DNA from: Aliirhizobium wenxiniae
GTDB taxonomy: Bacteria; Pseudomonadota; Alphaproteobacteria; Rhizobiales; Rhizobiaceae
NCBI RefSeq assembly: GCF_019511445.1
Contig: NZ_JAEUAN010000009.1
Coordinates: 124,001-188,000, forward strand
Reading direction: 5' to 3'
Length of the DNA: 64,000 bases
Below are positions 54,768-63,024 of this stretch, piece by piece; position 1 is the stretch's first letter, and the number at the start of each line of letters is the position of its first letter. A program made the translations under genes and the position numbers. Under the pieces are notes generated by a model that saw only the letters and a program-made list of their open reading frames with translations, had not been told where the DNA came from and ran no database searches.

Positions 54768-55349
54768 ATGCAGCAAACGCAAGTCAAGGAAAACGTTATC
54801 ATCTACGCGGAGCCGGACCGCTGTCTTGGCTGCCACTCGTGCGAATTGGCCTGCGCGGTAGCCCATGGCGGCGAAGGCCACGACATCGTCAGCGCGGTTG
54901 CGGCGCATCTGCCGCTGCATGCCCGCAACCAGGTCGTTTCAGTGGATGGCGCGACGATGCCGATGCAGTGTCGCCAGTGCGAGGATGCGCCCTGCACGCT
55001 GGTCTGTCCGACCGGAGCCTGCCATCAGGCCAAGGGGCAGATCCAGATCGTCGAACAGCAATGCATAGGGTGCAAGCTCTGCGTCATGGTCTGTCCGTTC
55101 GGCTCTATCACGGTACGCTCCGAAGAGAGGCACAAGGCCACGTCCATCACCAATCGCGGTGTCGCCAAGAAGTGCGATCTCTGCGTCGAATGGCGTGCAA
55201 GCACCGGCAAGTCCGATCCGGCCTGCGTCGAATCCTGCCCGACCAAGGCGATCAAGATGGTCGACGTCAACGCCTATCGCGATGCGTTGCGGCTCGCCCG
55301 CGCCCGCGAGATCGCCCAGTCGCATCGTTCCATCCGTATTTCGCTCTAA
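54768..55349 (+). CDS. cooF: CooF, iron-sulfur electron-transfer protein of CODH
   Basis: 193 residues from the ATG at 54768 (GGAGAACGG before it); R. rubrum CooF is about the same length. Four ferredoxin-like cysteine groups are seen: CLGCHSCELAC, CRQCEDAPCTLVC, CIGCKLCVMVCPFG and CDLCVEW ... CVESCPTKAI, the HycB/DMSO-reductase-B arrangement. It carries electrons from CooS to the membrane hydrogenase. It is followed directly by cooS. Confidence 0.96.
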   Translation: MQQTQVKENVIIYAEPDRCLGCHSCELACAVAHGGEGHDIVSAVAAHLPLHARNQVVSVDGATMPMQCRQCEDAPCTLVCPTGACHQAKGQIQIVEQQCIGCKLCVMVCPFGSITVRSEERHKATSITNRGVAKKCDLCVEWRASTGKSDPACVESCPTKAIKMVDVNAYRDALRLARAREIAQSHRSIRISL

Positions 55350-55365
55350 TCGAGGGGGCTCATTC

Positions 55366-57366
55366 ATGGCCTGTCTAGACTGCTCCAGCTGCTCGTGCGA
55401 TCCCGCCGCCACCGAAATGCTGGCGATTGCCGAAGCCCAAAGCATCGATACCGCCTGGAGCCGCTACGCTGCGCAGCAGCCGCAATGCGGTTTCGGAACC
55501 ACCGGCCTTTGCTGCCGCATCTGTCTGAAGGGACCGTGCCGGATCGACCCGTTCGGCAAAGGCCCGCAATTCGGTGTCTGCGGCGCCGACCGCGACACGA
55601 TCGTCGCCCGCCACATGGTGCGCATGATGGCATCGGGTGCCGCCGCCCATTCCGAGCACGGTCGTCATATCGCACTTGCCATGCTGCACTTGAGCAAGGG
55701 CCATCTGAAGGACTATTCGATCCGCGATCAGGAAAAGCTGATGGTCGTTGCCAAGCGGCTGGGCGTGAAGACCGATGGTCGCGAGTTGATGGCGATCGTC
55801 AGGGAACTTGCCGATATCACCCTCAACGACTTCCAGAACCAGGATTATGACCAGCCCTGCAATTGGCTGAATGCATCGCTTCCGGCACCACGCCTGAAGA
55901 AGCTCGGCGAGTTGGAGCTTCTGCCACACAATATCGATGCTTCCGTCGCCCAGTCGATGTCGAGAACGCACCTTGGTTGCGACGCCGATCCGACCAACCT
56001 GATCCTCGGCGGCCTGCGCGTGGCGCTTGCCGACCTCGATGGCGAGATGCTGGCGACGGAACTCTCCGACACGCTGTTCGGCACACCATCGCCGGTCAAG
56101 ACGACATCCAATATGGGGGTCCTGAAAAAGGATGCCGTCAACATCGCCGTCAACGGTCACAATCCGCTTCTGTCGGACATCATCTGCGACGTCGCCGCAG
56201 ACCTCAATGCCGAGGCCATCGCGGCCGGCGCCAAGGAAGGTATCAACGTCATCGGCATCTGCTGCACCGGCAACGAGATCATGGTGCGCCATGGCATTCC
56301 GCTGGCCACCAACTACCTGTCTCAGGAATTGCCGATCCTGACCGGCGCGCTGGATGCCATGGTTCTCGACGTCCAGTGCATTATGCCGTCGCTGCCACGG
56401 GTGGCCGAATGCTTCCATACGAAGATCATCACCACCGACAAGCAGAACAAGATTGCCGGTGCGACGCATATGGAGTTCGACGATACGAAGGCTTCGGAGA
56501 ATGCGGCATCGATCCTGCGCGTCGCCATCGAAGCCTTCAGGCAGCGTGATCCGAAGCGGGTACATATCCCCAATTTCAAGCAGGAAGCCATCGTCGGCTT
56601 CAGTGTCGAAGCCATCACGGCAGCGCTTTCCAATATCAATGCCGACGATCCGCTTCAGCCGCTGGTCGACAACATCGTCAACGGCAACATTCAGGGCGTC
56701 GTCCTGTTTGCCGGCTGCAACAATACCAAGACGCAGCAGGACAGTGCCTATCTCGATATCGCTCTATCGCTTGCTGCTCGCAACGTGCTGGTTCTCGCGA
56801 CAGGCTGTGCTGCCGGCGCCTATGCCAAGGCTGGCCTGATGACGCAGGAGGCCACGCGTCTTTATGCCGGTGAAGGCTTGAAGAGTGCGCTTACGGCAAT
56901 CGGTGAGTCCGCCGGAATGAACGGACCATTGCCGTTGGTTCTCCATATGGGATCCTGCGTCGACAATAGCCGCGGCGTCGCACTCGGCACGGCACTGGCC
57001 AACAAGCTCGGCGTCGATCTCTCCGATCTGCCGCTTGTCGCCAGCGCCCCGGAAGCGATGACGGAGAAAGCCGTGGTTATCGGCAGCTGGGCCGTCACGA
57101 TCGGCCTTCCCACGCATCTCGGCACGGTTCCGCCGATTGTCGGCTCGGATGTCGTGACCGGGCTTGTCACCGACACGGCGCGGGATCTTCTCGGCGGATA
57201 TTTTATCGTCGAGACCAATCCGGCGCTCGCAGCCGACAAGCTGTTCGACGCCATCCAGCAGCGCCGCAGCGGCCTGGGTCTCAAGACCTATAGCGCACCG
57301 GCTCTGCCTGCGCGGACAAAGCTCGGATCGCGGCAAATGCCGCTCCTGCCGGAGCGGGTGTCATGA
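55366..57366 (+). CDS. cooS: CooS, anaerobic Ni-Fe-S carbon monoxide dehydrogenase
   Basis: 666 residues from the ATG at 55366. Cluster ligands fall at the same residue numbers as in R. rubrum CooS (from memory): D-cluster Cys41/Cys49, B-cluster Cys50/53/58/72, and C-cluster His265, Cys300, Cys338, Cys451, Cys481, Cys531. No gap is needed, so the active site is intact. The C-terminus runs about 27 residues beyond the R. rubrum length (639). Extra N-terminal cysteines (3, 6, 9, 11) are also present. It oxidises CO with water to CO2, two protons and two electrons. It overlaps cooC by 4 bp. Confidence 0.98.
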   Translation: MACLDCSSCSCDPAATEMLAIAEAQSIDTAWSRYAAQQPQCGFGTTGLCCRICLKGPCRIDPFGKGPQFGVCGADRDTIVARHMVRMMASGAAAHSEHGRHIALAMLHLSKGHLKDYSIRDQEKLMVVAKRLGVKTDGRELMAIVRELADITLNDFQNQDYDQPCNWLNASLPAPRLKKLGELELLPHNIDASVAQSMSRTHLGCDADPTNLILGGLRVALADLDGEMLATELSDTLFGTPSPVKTTSNMGVLKKDAVNIAVNGHNPLLSDIICDVAADLNAEAIAAGAKEGINVIGICCTGNEIMVRHGIPLATNYLSQELPILTGALDAMVLDVQCIMPSLPRVAECFHTKIITTDKQNKIAGATHMEFDDTKASENAASILRVAIEAFRQRDPKRVHIPNFKQEAIVGFSVEAITAALSNINADDPLQPLVDNIVNGNIQGVVLFAGCNNTKTQQDSAYLDIALSLAARNVLVLATGCAAGAYAKAGLMTQEATRLYAGEGLKSALTAIGESAGMNGPLPLVLHMGSCVDNSRGVALGTALANKLGVDLSDLPLVASAPEAMTEKAVVIGSWAVTIGLPTHLGTVPPIVGSDVVTGLVTDTARDLLGGYFIVETNPALAADKLFDAIQQRRSGLGLKTYSAPALPARTKLGSRQMPLLPERVS

Positions 57367-58160
57367 AGATTGCCGTAACGGGCAAGGGCGGCGTCGGCAA
57401 ATCCACGATCGTGGGTTTGCTGGCCCGCGCACTTGCCGACGATGGCTGGAAGGTGCTTGCCATTGATGCCGATCCCGACGCTAATCTGGCGTCGGCGATC
57501 GGTGTGCCGGCCGACAAGCTCGCGGATCTGAAGCCGATCTCGAAAATGGTCGATCTGGCGCGCGAGCGAACCGGAGCCACGGACGGACCCGGCTCGCATT
57601 TCATTCTCAATCCGAAAGTCGATGACATCCCCGATGGTTTCAGCGTCGAGCATGCCGGCGTGAAGATGCTGCTGATGGGAACCGTCAATCATGCGGGAAC
57701 CGGTTGCGTCTGTCCCGAACATGCGCTCGTCCGCACTCTGCTGCGCCATATCCTGACCCGCAGGAAGGAATGCGTGCTGATCGACATGGAAGCCGGCATC
57801 GAGCATTTCGGCCGTGGAACGGTCGAGGCGGTGGACCTGCTGATCATCGTCGTCGAACCCGGTGCGCGCAGTTTCCAGACTGCGGGACAGATCGAGCAGT
57901 TCGCCGGCGAACTGGGGATCAAACAGGTCTGCTACGTGGCCAATAAGATCGCATCAGATCGGGACCATGTCTTCATCGCAAGCCGTGCGGACGAATGCGA
58001 TCTGCTCGCCAAAATGCCCTTCGACGCCTTGGTCCAGACCGCTGATCAGGCAGGCCTGTCCTTCTACGATAGCGGCCCGGAGGGCAAGGATCGGGCGAAG
58101 GAGCTGATGCAGGCGCTGCTTGAACGCCTGTCTGCGAAAGGAGATCAGCAATGTGCCTAG
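57363..58160 (+). CDS. cooC: CooC, CODH nickel-insertion ATPase
   Basis: 265 residues. The deviant Walker A KGGVGKSTI (about 8-16) marks the MinD/ArsA-type P-loop, DADPDANLASAI follows, and a CVCPEH motif (about 117-122) matches the CxC nickel/zinc site of CooC. It is an ATPase for nickel loading of the CooS C-cluster. It is coupled to cooS by ATGA and overlaps cooT by 10 bp. Confidence 0.96.
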   Translation: MKIAVTGKGGVGKSTIVGLLARALADDGWKVLAIDADPDANLASAIGVPADKLADLKPISKMVDLARERTGATDGPGSHFILNPKVDDIPDGFSVEHAGVKMLLMGTVNHAGTGCVCPEHALVRTLLRHILTRRKECVLIDMEAGIEHFGRGTVEAVDLLIIVVEPGARSFQTAGQIEQFAGELGIKQVCYVANKIASDRDHVFIASRADECDLLAKMPFDALVQTADQAGLSFYDSGPEGKDRAKELMQALLERLSAKGDQQCA

Positions 58161-58354
58161 CAACCGTTACCATCAGTCGCACTCCGTCGCCACCCGTGGC
58201 GATCGACGACGTCACTGCCGTCAGCCTGGCTGACGGATACGTGCAAGTCTCCACCCTGTTCGGCGAGGAACACCGCTTCACCGGTGTTTCCATCCGGCAC
58301 ATCGACACGCGCAAAGGCGTGACCATTCTGTTCGAGGAGGATCATTCCCTATGA
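58151..58354 (+). CDS. cooT: CooT, small nickel-binding CODH maturation protein
   Basis: 67 residues beginning MCLATVTI. The Cys2 after the start is the proposed nickel ligand of CooT, and the length equals the R. rubrum protein (about 66). It has an SH3-like beta pattern (VTAVSLADGYVQVSTLFGEEHRFTGVSIRHIDTRKGVTILFEE). It is translationally coupled to cooC and cooJ. Confidence 0.9.
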   Translation: MCLATVTISRTPSPPVAIDDVTAVSLADGYVQVSTLFGEEHRFTGVSIRHIDTRKGVTILFEEDHSL

Positions 58355-58593
58355 AACCAGAAGACCAGGCAAAAATCCGGCTACGCACCTATGTGGCCCA
58401 TTTTGCGGACCATGCAGAAGACCATCTCGCTGAGATCGGCGCGCTCAAACCCTCGCTCACGGATGATGCGCTTCTCACTCAGCTTATCGAACGAGCCATC
58501 GACGATATGGAAACGGCACGCCAGTCGCTTTGGGCGGTTCTCGATGCGCTTGGGAGCGGTTCAGGCACAGGTCACACACATCATGCTCACTGA
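58351..58593 (+). CDS. cooJ: CooJ-like nickel chaperone with a short His tail
   Basis: 80 residues in the cooJ position (cooFSCTJ). The N-terminal helix has His at 17, 21 and 25 (HFADHAEDH), one face of a helix. The C-terminus ends in HTHHAH, far shorter than the long His-rich tail of R. rubrum CooJ. The middle is helical, suiting a coiled-coil dimer. Homology is supported by position and pattern, not by strong sequence identity visible here. Confidence 0.7.
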   Translation: MKPEDQAKIRLRTYVAHFADHAEDHLAEIGALKPSLTDDALLTQLIERAIDDMETARQSLWAVLDALGSGSGTGHTHHAH

Positions 58594-58681
58594 CTTTCAT
58601 CAAGGCGCAGGACGCGCCGAAGGCTACGCTTCCGCCGCAGGAATTCTTGCCGGCTGCTGAAGCCGGAGTTCGGGAGGCGAT

Positions 58682-59347
58682 ATGACGGCACGATTCAGTA
58701 TAGCCCATGTTTTAACCGGTCCGGCCGGCGAAGGTTTCTTCAACGGGTTTCAGCCCCGGTCTCACGGCAAGGGGAGCATGATTTGTTTCGGCGAGAATGA
58801 CGAGAACGGCATCTTCGTCGTGATGAGTGGCAAGCTGCGTGTCTACATGGTCGGTGAAGACCGCGAGATAACCCTGTTCTATCTCGTCGCAGGTGACATC
58901 TTCTGTCGCCATTCGGGCTGTCTGATCGAAGCGGTCGAACCGAGCGAGCTGCGCGTCACCGACATGAGAACTTTCGCAGCCAAGATGGAAAAGACCCCTG
59001 CCCTTTCGCATGGCCTTATCTCCATCCTTGGTCGCGCGATCATCTCCTGCATGAGAAACATCGAAGAACTGATGTTTCTCGATATCAAGCAGCGCGTCGC
59101 CTGGTTTTTCCTGGATCGGGCGAACGCGGAAAACGAGGACGCGCATTTTGCCGTCAAGCTTTCGGTCGACCTCACCGTCGAAGAAATCGCCAACCTGATC
59201 GGTTCATCGCGACAGGCGACTTCGACGGCGATGAACAGCCTGATCAAGGACGGGCATCTCGAGCGCCATGGCCGGACGGATTACACCATACCCGACAAGG
59301 ATCGCCTGAAAGCGGCGGCGGCGACGGGCAGACTGTCGGCACGGTGA
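58682..59347 (+). CDS. cooA: CooA, CO-sensing haem transcription activator
   Basis: 221 residues, CRP/FNR superfamily, clearly CooA: GENDENGIFVVMSGKLRVYMVGEDREITLFYLVAGDIFCRHSGC holds haem ligands Cys75 and His77 at the R. rubrum positions. IEELMFLDIKQRVAWFF is the dimer helix, and TVEEIANLIGSSRQATSTAMNSLIKDG is the DNA-recognition HTH. The N-terminus is MTARF where R. rubrum has MPPRF, so the Pro2 haem ligand is absent; the Thr2 amine could replace it. GGGAGG precedes the ATG. It should activate the boxes at 46800 and 54307 when CO is bound. Confidence 0.97.
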   Translation: MTARFSIAHVLTGPAGEGFFNGFQPRSHGKGSMICFGENDENGIFVVMSGKLRVYMVGEDREITLFYLVAGDIFCRHSGCLIEAVEPSELRVTDMRTFAAKMEKTPALSHGLISILGRAIISCMRNIEELMFLDIKQRVAWFFLDRANAENEDAHFAVKLSVDLTVEEIANLIGSSRQATSTAMNSLIKDGHLERHGRTDYTIPDKDRLKAAAATGRLSAR

Positions 59348-59493
59348 CCGCGCCGGAAGCCGCACCCTTGGTCGGATGACGGGCGGTATCCGGGTTGGTT
59401 CCGGCGTTGGCGTGCTGAACGGCCTGGTTTGACAATATCCGGCAGCGCCCATGACGACCGGGAGCGCCGGCAACGTGAAGAGGATTTTTGACG

Positions 59494-60396
59494 ATGTGTT
59501 CAATTTGCGGCTGTGGCGAAGCTCGTGTCGAAGGCCATCCTTCGCACGACCATTCCCATCTGACTGACGCCGAGCATGCTGCCCTGCATGCAGCGGGCAT
59601 AGCGCACGGCCACGCTCATGGGCATAAGCACGAGCATGGGCACGATGGCCACCACCTCCATGCCCATGACGACATGCATTACGGCAACGGCGTTGCCGGT
59701 GTATCCGTATCCGGGTTGGATCAGCATCAGGTTATCCGGCTGGAGAAGGCGCTCCTGTCGCATAATGACGGTCTGGCTCAGCAAAACCGCGTGGAATTTT
59801 CCCGTGCAGGTATTCTTGCCCTGAACCTTCTGTCCAGCCCCGGTTCCGGTAAAACCACATTGCTCTGCGAGACGATCAGGGCGATTGCCGACAGATTGCC
59901 GGCGGCCGTCATTGAAGGTGACCAGCAGACGAGTTTCGATGCGGATCGCATTCGCGCCACCGGCGCACCGGCGATCCAGATCAATACCGGCAAGGGCTGC
60001 CATCTCGATGCGGCAATGGTGGCCGACGCCTATCGGCAACTGTCTCCAGCGCCGGGGACTGTCCTGTTCATCGAGAATGTCGGAAACCTGGTCTGCCCGG
60101 CAGCTTTCGATCTGGGAGAGGCCGCCAAGGTCGTCGTCCTTTCGGTCACTGAGGGCGAGGACAAACCGCTCAAATATCCCGACATGTTCGCGGCGGCCGA
60201 TCTGTTGATCATCAATAAGATCGACCTTGCACCCTATGTCAGCTTCAATATCGAACGCTGCCTCGAGATGGCGCGCCGCATCAACCCCGATCTTGCCGCC
60301 CTGCAGCTGTCCGCCACGACCGGCGAGGGCTTTGACGCATGGCTGCAGTGGATTACCGAGAAGCAGCAGGCGATCAGTTCGCGCCTCGGTTCGTGA
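59494..60396 (+). CDS. hypB: Nickel-inserting GTPase HypB
   Basis: 300 residues from the ATG at 59494 (MCSICGCGEARVEG, the high-affinity CxxCGC metal site). A His-rich stretch (about 15-60, with HGHAHGHKHEHGHDGHHLHAHDD) stores nickel. The GTPase domain follows: LLSSPGSGKTTLLCETIR (P-loop), EGDQQTSFDADRI, NKIDLAPYV. With HypA it delivers Ni to CooH. GAAGAGGA lies upstream. A 146-bp gap from cooA leaves room for a separate promoter, for example TTGACA near 59432. Confidence 0.96.
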   Translation: MCSICGCGEARVEGHPSHDHSHLTDAEHAALHAAGIAHGHAHGHKHEHGHDGHHLHAHDDMHYGNGVAGVSVSGLDQHQVIRLEKALLSHNDGLAQQNRVEFSRAGILALNLLSSPGSGKTTLLCETIRAIADRLPAAVIEGDQQTSFDADRIRATGAPAIQINTGKGCHLDAAMVADAYRQLSPAPGTVLFIENVGNLVCPAAFDLGEAAKVVVLSVTEGEDKPLKYPDMFAAADLLIINKIDLAPYVSFNIERCLEMARRINPDLAALQLSATTGEGFDAWLQWITEKQQAISSRLGS

Positions 60397-60415
60397 TCGG
60401 GAAGGACAGGTCATC

Positions 60416-60664
60416 ATGTGTCTTGCGATACCTGCGGAGGTGACGGAGCTTCTGCCCGGTTCTATGGGGCGTGTCCGGATCGACGGCATCGTCAAGGTGG
60501 TCAGCCTGGCGCTGGTCGACGGTGTCGAGGTTGGAGACTACGTTCTTCTGCATGTCGGATTTGCTCTGAGCCGCATTGATCCTCAGGAGGCGGCAGAGAC
60601 ACTGGCGCTCTTGAGGGAGATGGGCGAGCTGGCGGAGCTCGAACCAGAGGAGTTTCTCGGATGA
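60416..60664 (+). CDS. hypC: Hydrogenase maturation chaperone HypC
   Basis: 82 residues starting MCLAIPAEVTELL, the HypC signature with the essential Cys2. GDYVLLHVGFALSRIDPQEAAETL is the usual C-terminal half. It carries the Fe(CN)2CO fragment with HypD to the hydrogenase large subunit. It overlaps hypD by 4 bp. Confidence 0.97.
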   Translation: MCLAIPAEVTELLPGSMGRVRIDGIVKVVSLALVDGVEVGDYVLLHVGFALSRIDPQEAAETLALLREMGELAELEPEEFLG

Positions 60665-61788
60665 AATTCGCCTCGGAGTTTCGCGACGGAAGCCTTGCAC
60701 GCCGGATCGCGACGACCATCGCCGCCGAATGCCAACCTAGCCGCGGCTATAGTTTCATGGAATTCTGCGGCGGACATACCCATACCATTGCCCGATACGG
60801 GCTTGAGACGATGCTGCCGGAAGCGATCCGCCTCATTCACGGGCCGGGTTGCCCGGTCTGCGTTCTGCCCGTCGGCCGGATCGACAGCGGTATCGAGCTT
60901 GCCCGCGATCATGGCGTCATTCTGTGCACCTATGGCGACATGATGCGGGTTCCCGGTTCGCCCCGCATGAGCCTGCTCAAGGCCAAAGCCGCCGGCGGCG
61001 ATATCCGCATGGTCTGGTCGACACTCGATGCGCTGAAAATCGCGCGGGACAATCCTTCCCGCGAGGTCGTCTTCTTCGCGATAGGCTTCGAAACGACGAC
61101 CCCACCCACAGCCATGGCATTGAAGATGGCAAAGGCGGAAGGCCTGACGAATTTCAGCATATTCTGCAATCACGTGCTCACACCATCGGCGATGCGGGCG
61201 GTACTTCAGGGCGGCAGCCTGCCGCTCGAAGGCGTGATCGGGCCTGGACATGTATCGGCTGTGATCGGCATCGATCCCTACCGGGAATTCTCCGATCGCG
61301 GCATGCCGGTCGTGGTCGCAGGCTTCGAGCCACTTGATCTGTTGCAGGCCATCTTGATGTTGGTGCGGCAGGTCAACGAGGGGAGGCCTCGCGTCGAAAA
61401 TGCCTATGTGCGGGCACTACCAGCCATCGGAAACGAGAAAGCGCAACAGGCGATTGCCGAGACGATGACGCTGCGCGACAGTTTCGAATGGCGGGGGCTC
61501 GGAACATTGCCCGATAGTGCGCTGAGACTTGCCGATGACTATGCGAAGTTCGATGCCGAGCGGCGTTTCGCACTTCCCTATCGCACCATTCCCGACCCGA
61601 AATCCTGTGCCTGCGCCGAAGTCGTGCGCGGCATCAAACGACCGGAGGAATGTCCGCTGTTCGGCCGCAGCTGCACGCCCGACAACCCGATCGGGTCCTG
61701 CATGGTGTCGAGCGAAGGCGGGTGCGCCGCCCATTGGCTTTATGGCCGCCACCGGATGTCGAATGAAGGCAGAAAGGCCGTTGCATGA
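60661..61788 (+). CDS. hypD: Hydrogenase maturation protein HypD
   Basis: 375 residues with all HypD landmarks: FMEFCGGHTHTIARYG (about 32-47), IHGPGCPVCVLP (about 60-71), FFAIGFETTTPPTA and the C-terminal [4Fe-4S] region CACAEVVRGIKRPEECPLFGRSC ... GSCMVSSEGGCAAHW. It is the scaffold on which the Fe(CN)2CO group is made with HypC. It overlaps hypE by 4 bp. Confidence 0.98.
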   Translation: MKFASEFRDGSLARRIATTIAAECQPSRGYSFMEFCGGHTHTIARYGLETMLPEAIRLIHGPGCPVCVLPVGRIDSGIELARDHGVILCTYGDMMRVPGSPRMSLLKAKAAGGDIRMVWSTLDALKIARDNPSREVVFFAIGFETTTPPTAMALKMAKAEGLTNFSIFCNHVLTPSAMRAVLQGGSLPLEGVIGPGHVSAVIGIDPYREFSDRGMPVVVAGFEPLDLLQAILMLVRQVNEGRPRVENAYVRALPAIGNEKAQQAIAETMTLRDSFEWRGLGTLPDSALRLADDYAKFDAERRFALPYRTIPDPKSCACAEVVRGIKRPEECPLFGRSCTPDNPIGSCMVSSEGGCAAHWLYGRHRMSNEGRKAVA

Positions 61789-62846
61789 CCGCGAATGCTC
61801 ACCGAAACCGAGATCTGTTTCCGCGGCCGCTGGATCTGGTCGCAGGGCGCGTCGATCTCACGCATGGCGGCGGCGGGCGGGCCATGGCGCAGCTCATTGC
61901 CGAGCTGTTTGCCGGCGCGTTTGACAATCCCTATCTCGCGAAGGGCAATGACATGGCGGTGATGCCGCCGACCGGGGGACGGCTGGTCATGTCGACGGAT
62001 GGGTATGTCGTCTCCCCGATCTTCTTTCCCGGCGGAGATATCGGTTCGCTTTCGGTGCATGGCACGGTCAACGATGTCGCCATGAGCGGCGCAAGACCAC
62101 TCTATTTATCGGCGAGCTTCATTCTCGAGGAAGGCCTTCCTCTGTCGGAGCTGAAGCATGTCGTCGAAAGCATGGCGGCGGCAGCGAAACAAGCGGACGT
62201 CCTGATCGTTACCGGCGATACCAAGGTGGTGGAACGCGGAAAGGCAGACGGTATCTTCATCGCCACCACCGGCATCGGCTCGCTGCAGGACGGGTTGCAT
62301 ATCGCTGGAGACCGGATCAGGCCCGGCGATGCGATCATCCTTTCGGGAACGATCGGTGACCACGGTATCGCGCTCCTCTCGAAACGCGAAAATCTCGAAT
62401 TCGAAACCGCGATTGAAAGCGACAGTGCGCCGCTCCACGGATTGATCAGGGCGATGATCGAAGCCGAACCGGACATCCATTGCCTGCGTGACCCAACCCG
62501 CGGTGGTCTTGCCGCCACACTCAACGAATTGGCGCATCAATCAGGCCTCGGCATGATCGTCGATGAGGATGCCGTGCCGATAAGGCCGGCGGTACGCGGC
62601 GCCTGCGAATTGCTCGGCATCGACCCATTCGGTGTGGCAAACGAGGGGAAGCTTATCGCGTTTTGCCCCGCGGACAAGGCCGAGGCGCTGGTGACTGTTA
62701 TGCGCGATCAGCCGTTCGGCGAGAACGCTGCGATCATCGGCCATGCGCAGCCGGACCCTCGCCGGCTCGTCTGGCTCAGAACGTCATTCGGCAGCCAGCG
62801 CGTTGTCGAGTGGTTCCATGGCGAACAGCTTCCAAGGATCTGCTGA
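61785..62846 (+). CDS. hypE: Hydrogenase maturation protein HypE
   Basis: 353 residues of the AIR-synthase/PurM type: LTHGGGGRAMAQLIAELFAGAFDNP near the start and GTVNDVAMSGARPLYLSASFILEEGLPL. The C-terminus LPRIC ends in the cysteine that is carbamoylated by HypF and dehydrated to thiocyanate. It is the last gene of the hyp/coo locus; its stop codon coincides with the edge of an IS6-type remnant. Confidence 0.98.
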   Translation: MTANAHRNRDLFPRPLDLVAGRVDLTHGGGGRAMAQLIAELFAGAFDNPYLAKGNDMAVMPPTGGRLVMSTDGYVVSPIFFPGGDIGSLSVHGTVNDVAMSGARPLYLSASFILEEGLPLSELKHVVESMAAAAKQADVLIVTGDTKVVERGKADGIFIATTGIGSLQDGLHIAGDRIRPGDAIILSGTIGDHGIALLSKRENLEFETAIESDSAPLHGLIRAMIEAEPDIHCLRDPTRGGLAATLNELAHQSGLGMIVDEDAVPIRPAVRGACELLGIDPFGVANEGKLIAFCPADKAEALVTVMRDQPFGENAAIIGHAQPDPRRLVWLRTSFGSQRVVEWFHGEQLPRIC

Positions 62847-63024
62847 CGCTTGCGAAGTGTCCGCGTGACTTTGAAGCCCTTGATCTTCGCATAGCAGTTT
62901 TCAACGTCTTGAAACCGCGAGCTGACTTGATCATCGGTTCGCCTGCCATGACCGGCCTCGCCGACGCTGTCGGCGACCTGAACTGCCGGTGCACAAGCGC
63001 CTTTGGGCATTCGCCTTCAGCCTT
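62844..63024 (-). pseudogene. Decayed IS6-family (IS26-like) transposase, C-terminal remnant
   Basis: On the minus strand the C-terminal quarter of an IS6-type transposase can be read across shifting frames: [14 protein letters not shown], then DSVGEAGHGRR (region of the catalytic Glu), then IKSARGFKTLKTA, then YAKIKGFKVTRTLRKRQ. The order and wording follow the IS26 end (KREGRCP...EHRQ...GFKSMKTAYATIKG...MRALRKGQ). At least two small indels break it. It fills the whole gap between hypE and nikE, touching both stop codons. No terminal repeat was found. Confidence 0.7.

Noticed and set aside
62959..62975. CGCCGAC-GCT-GTCGGCG hairpin as a terminator between hypE and nikE
   Set aside because: It lies within the transposase remnant, codes for part of it, and is not followed by a T-run in either direction.
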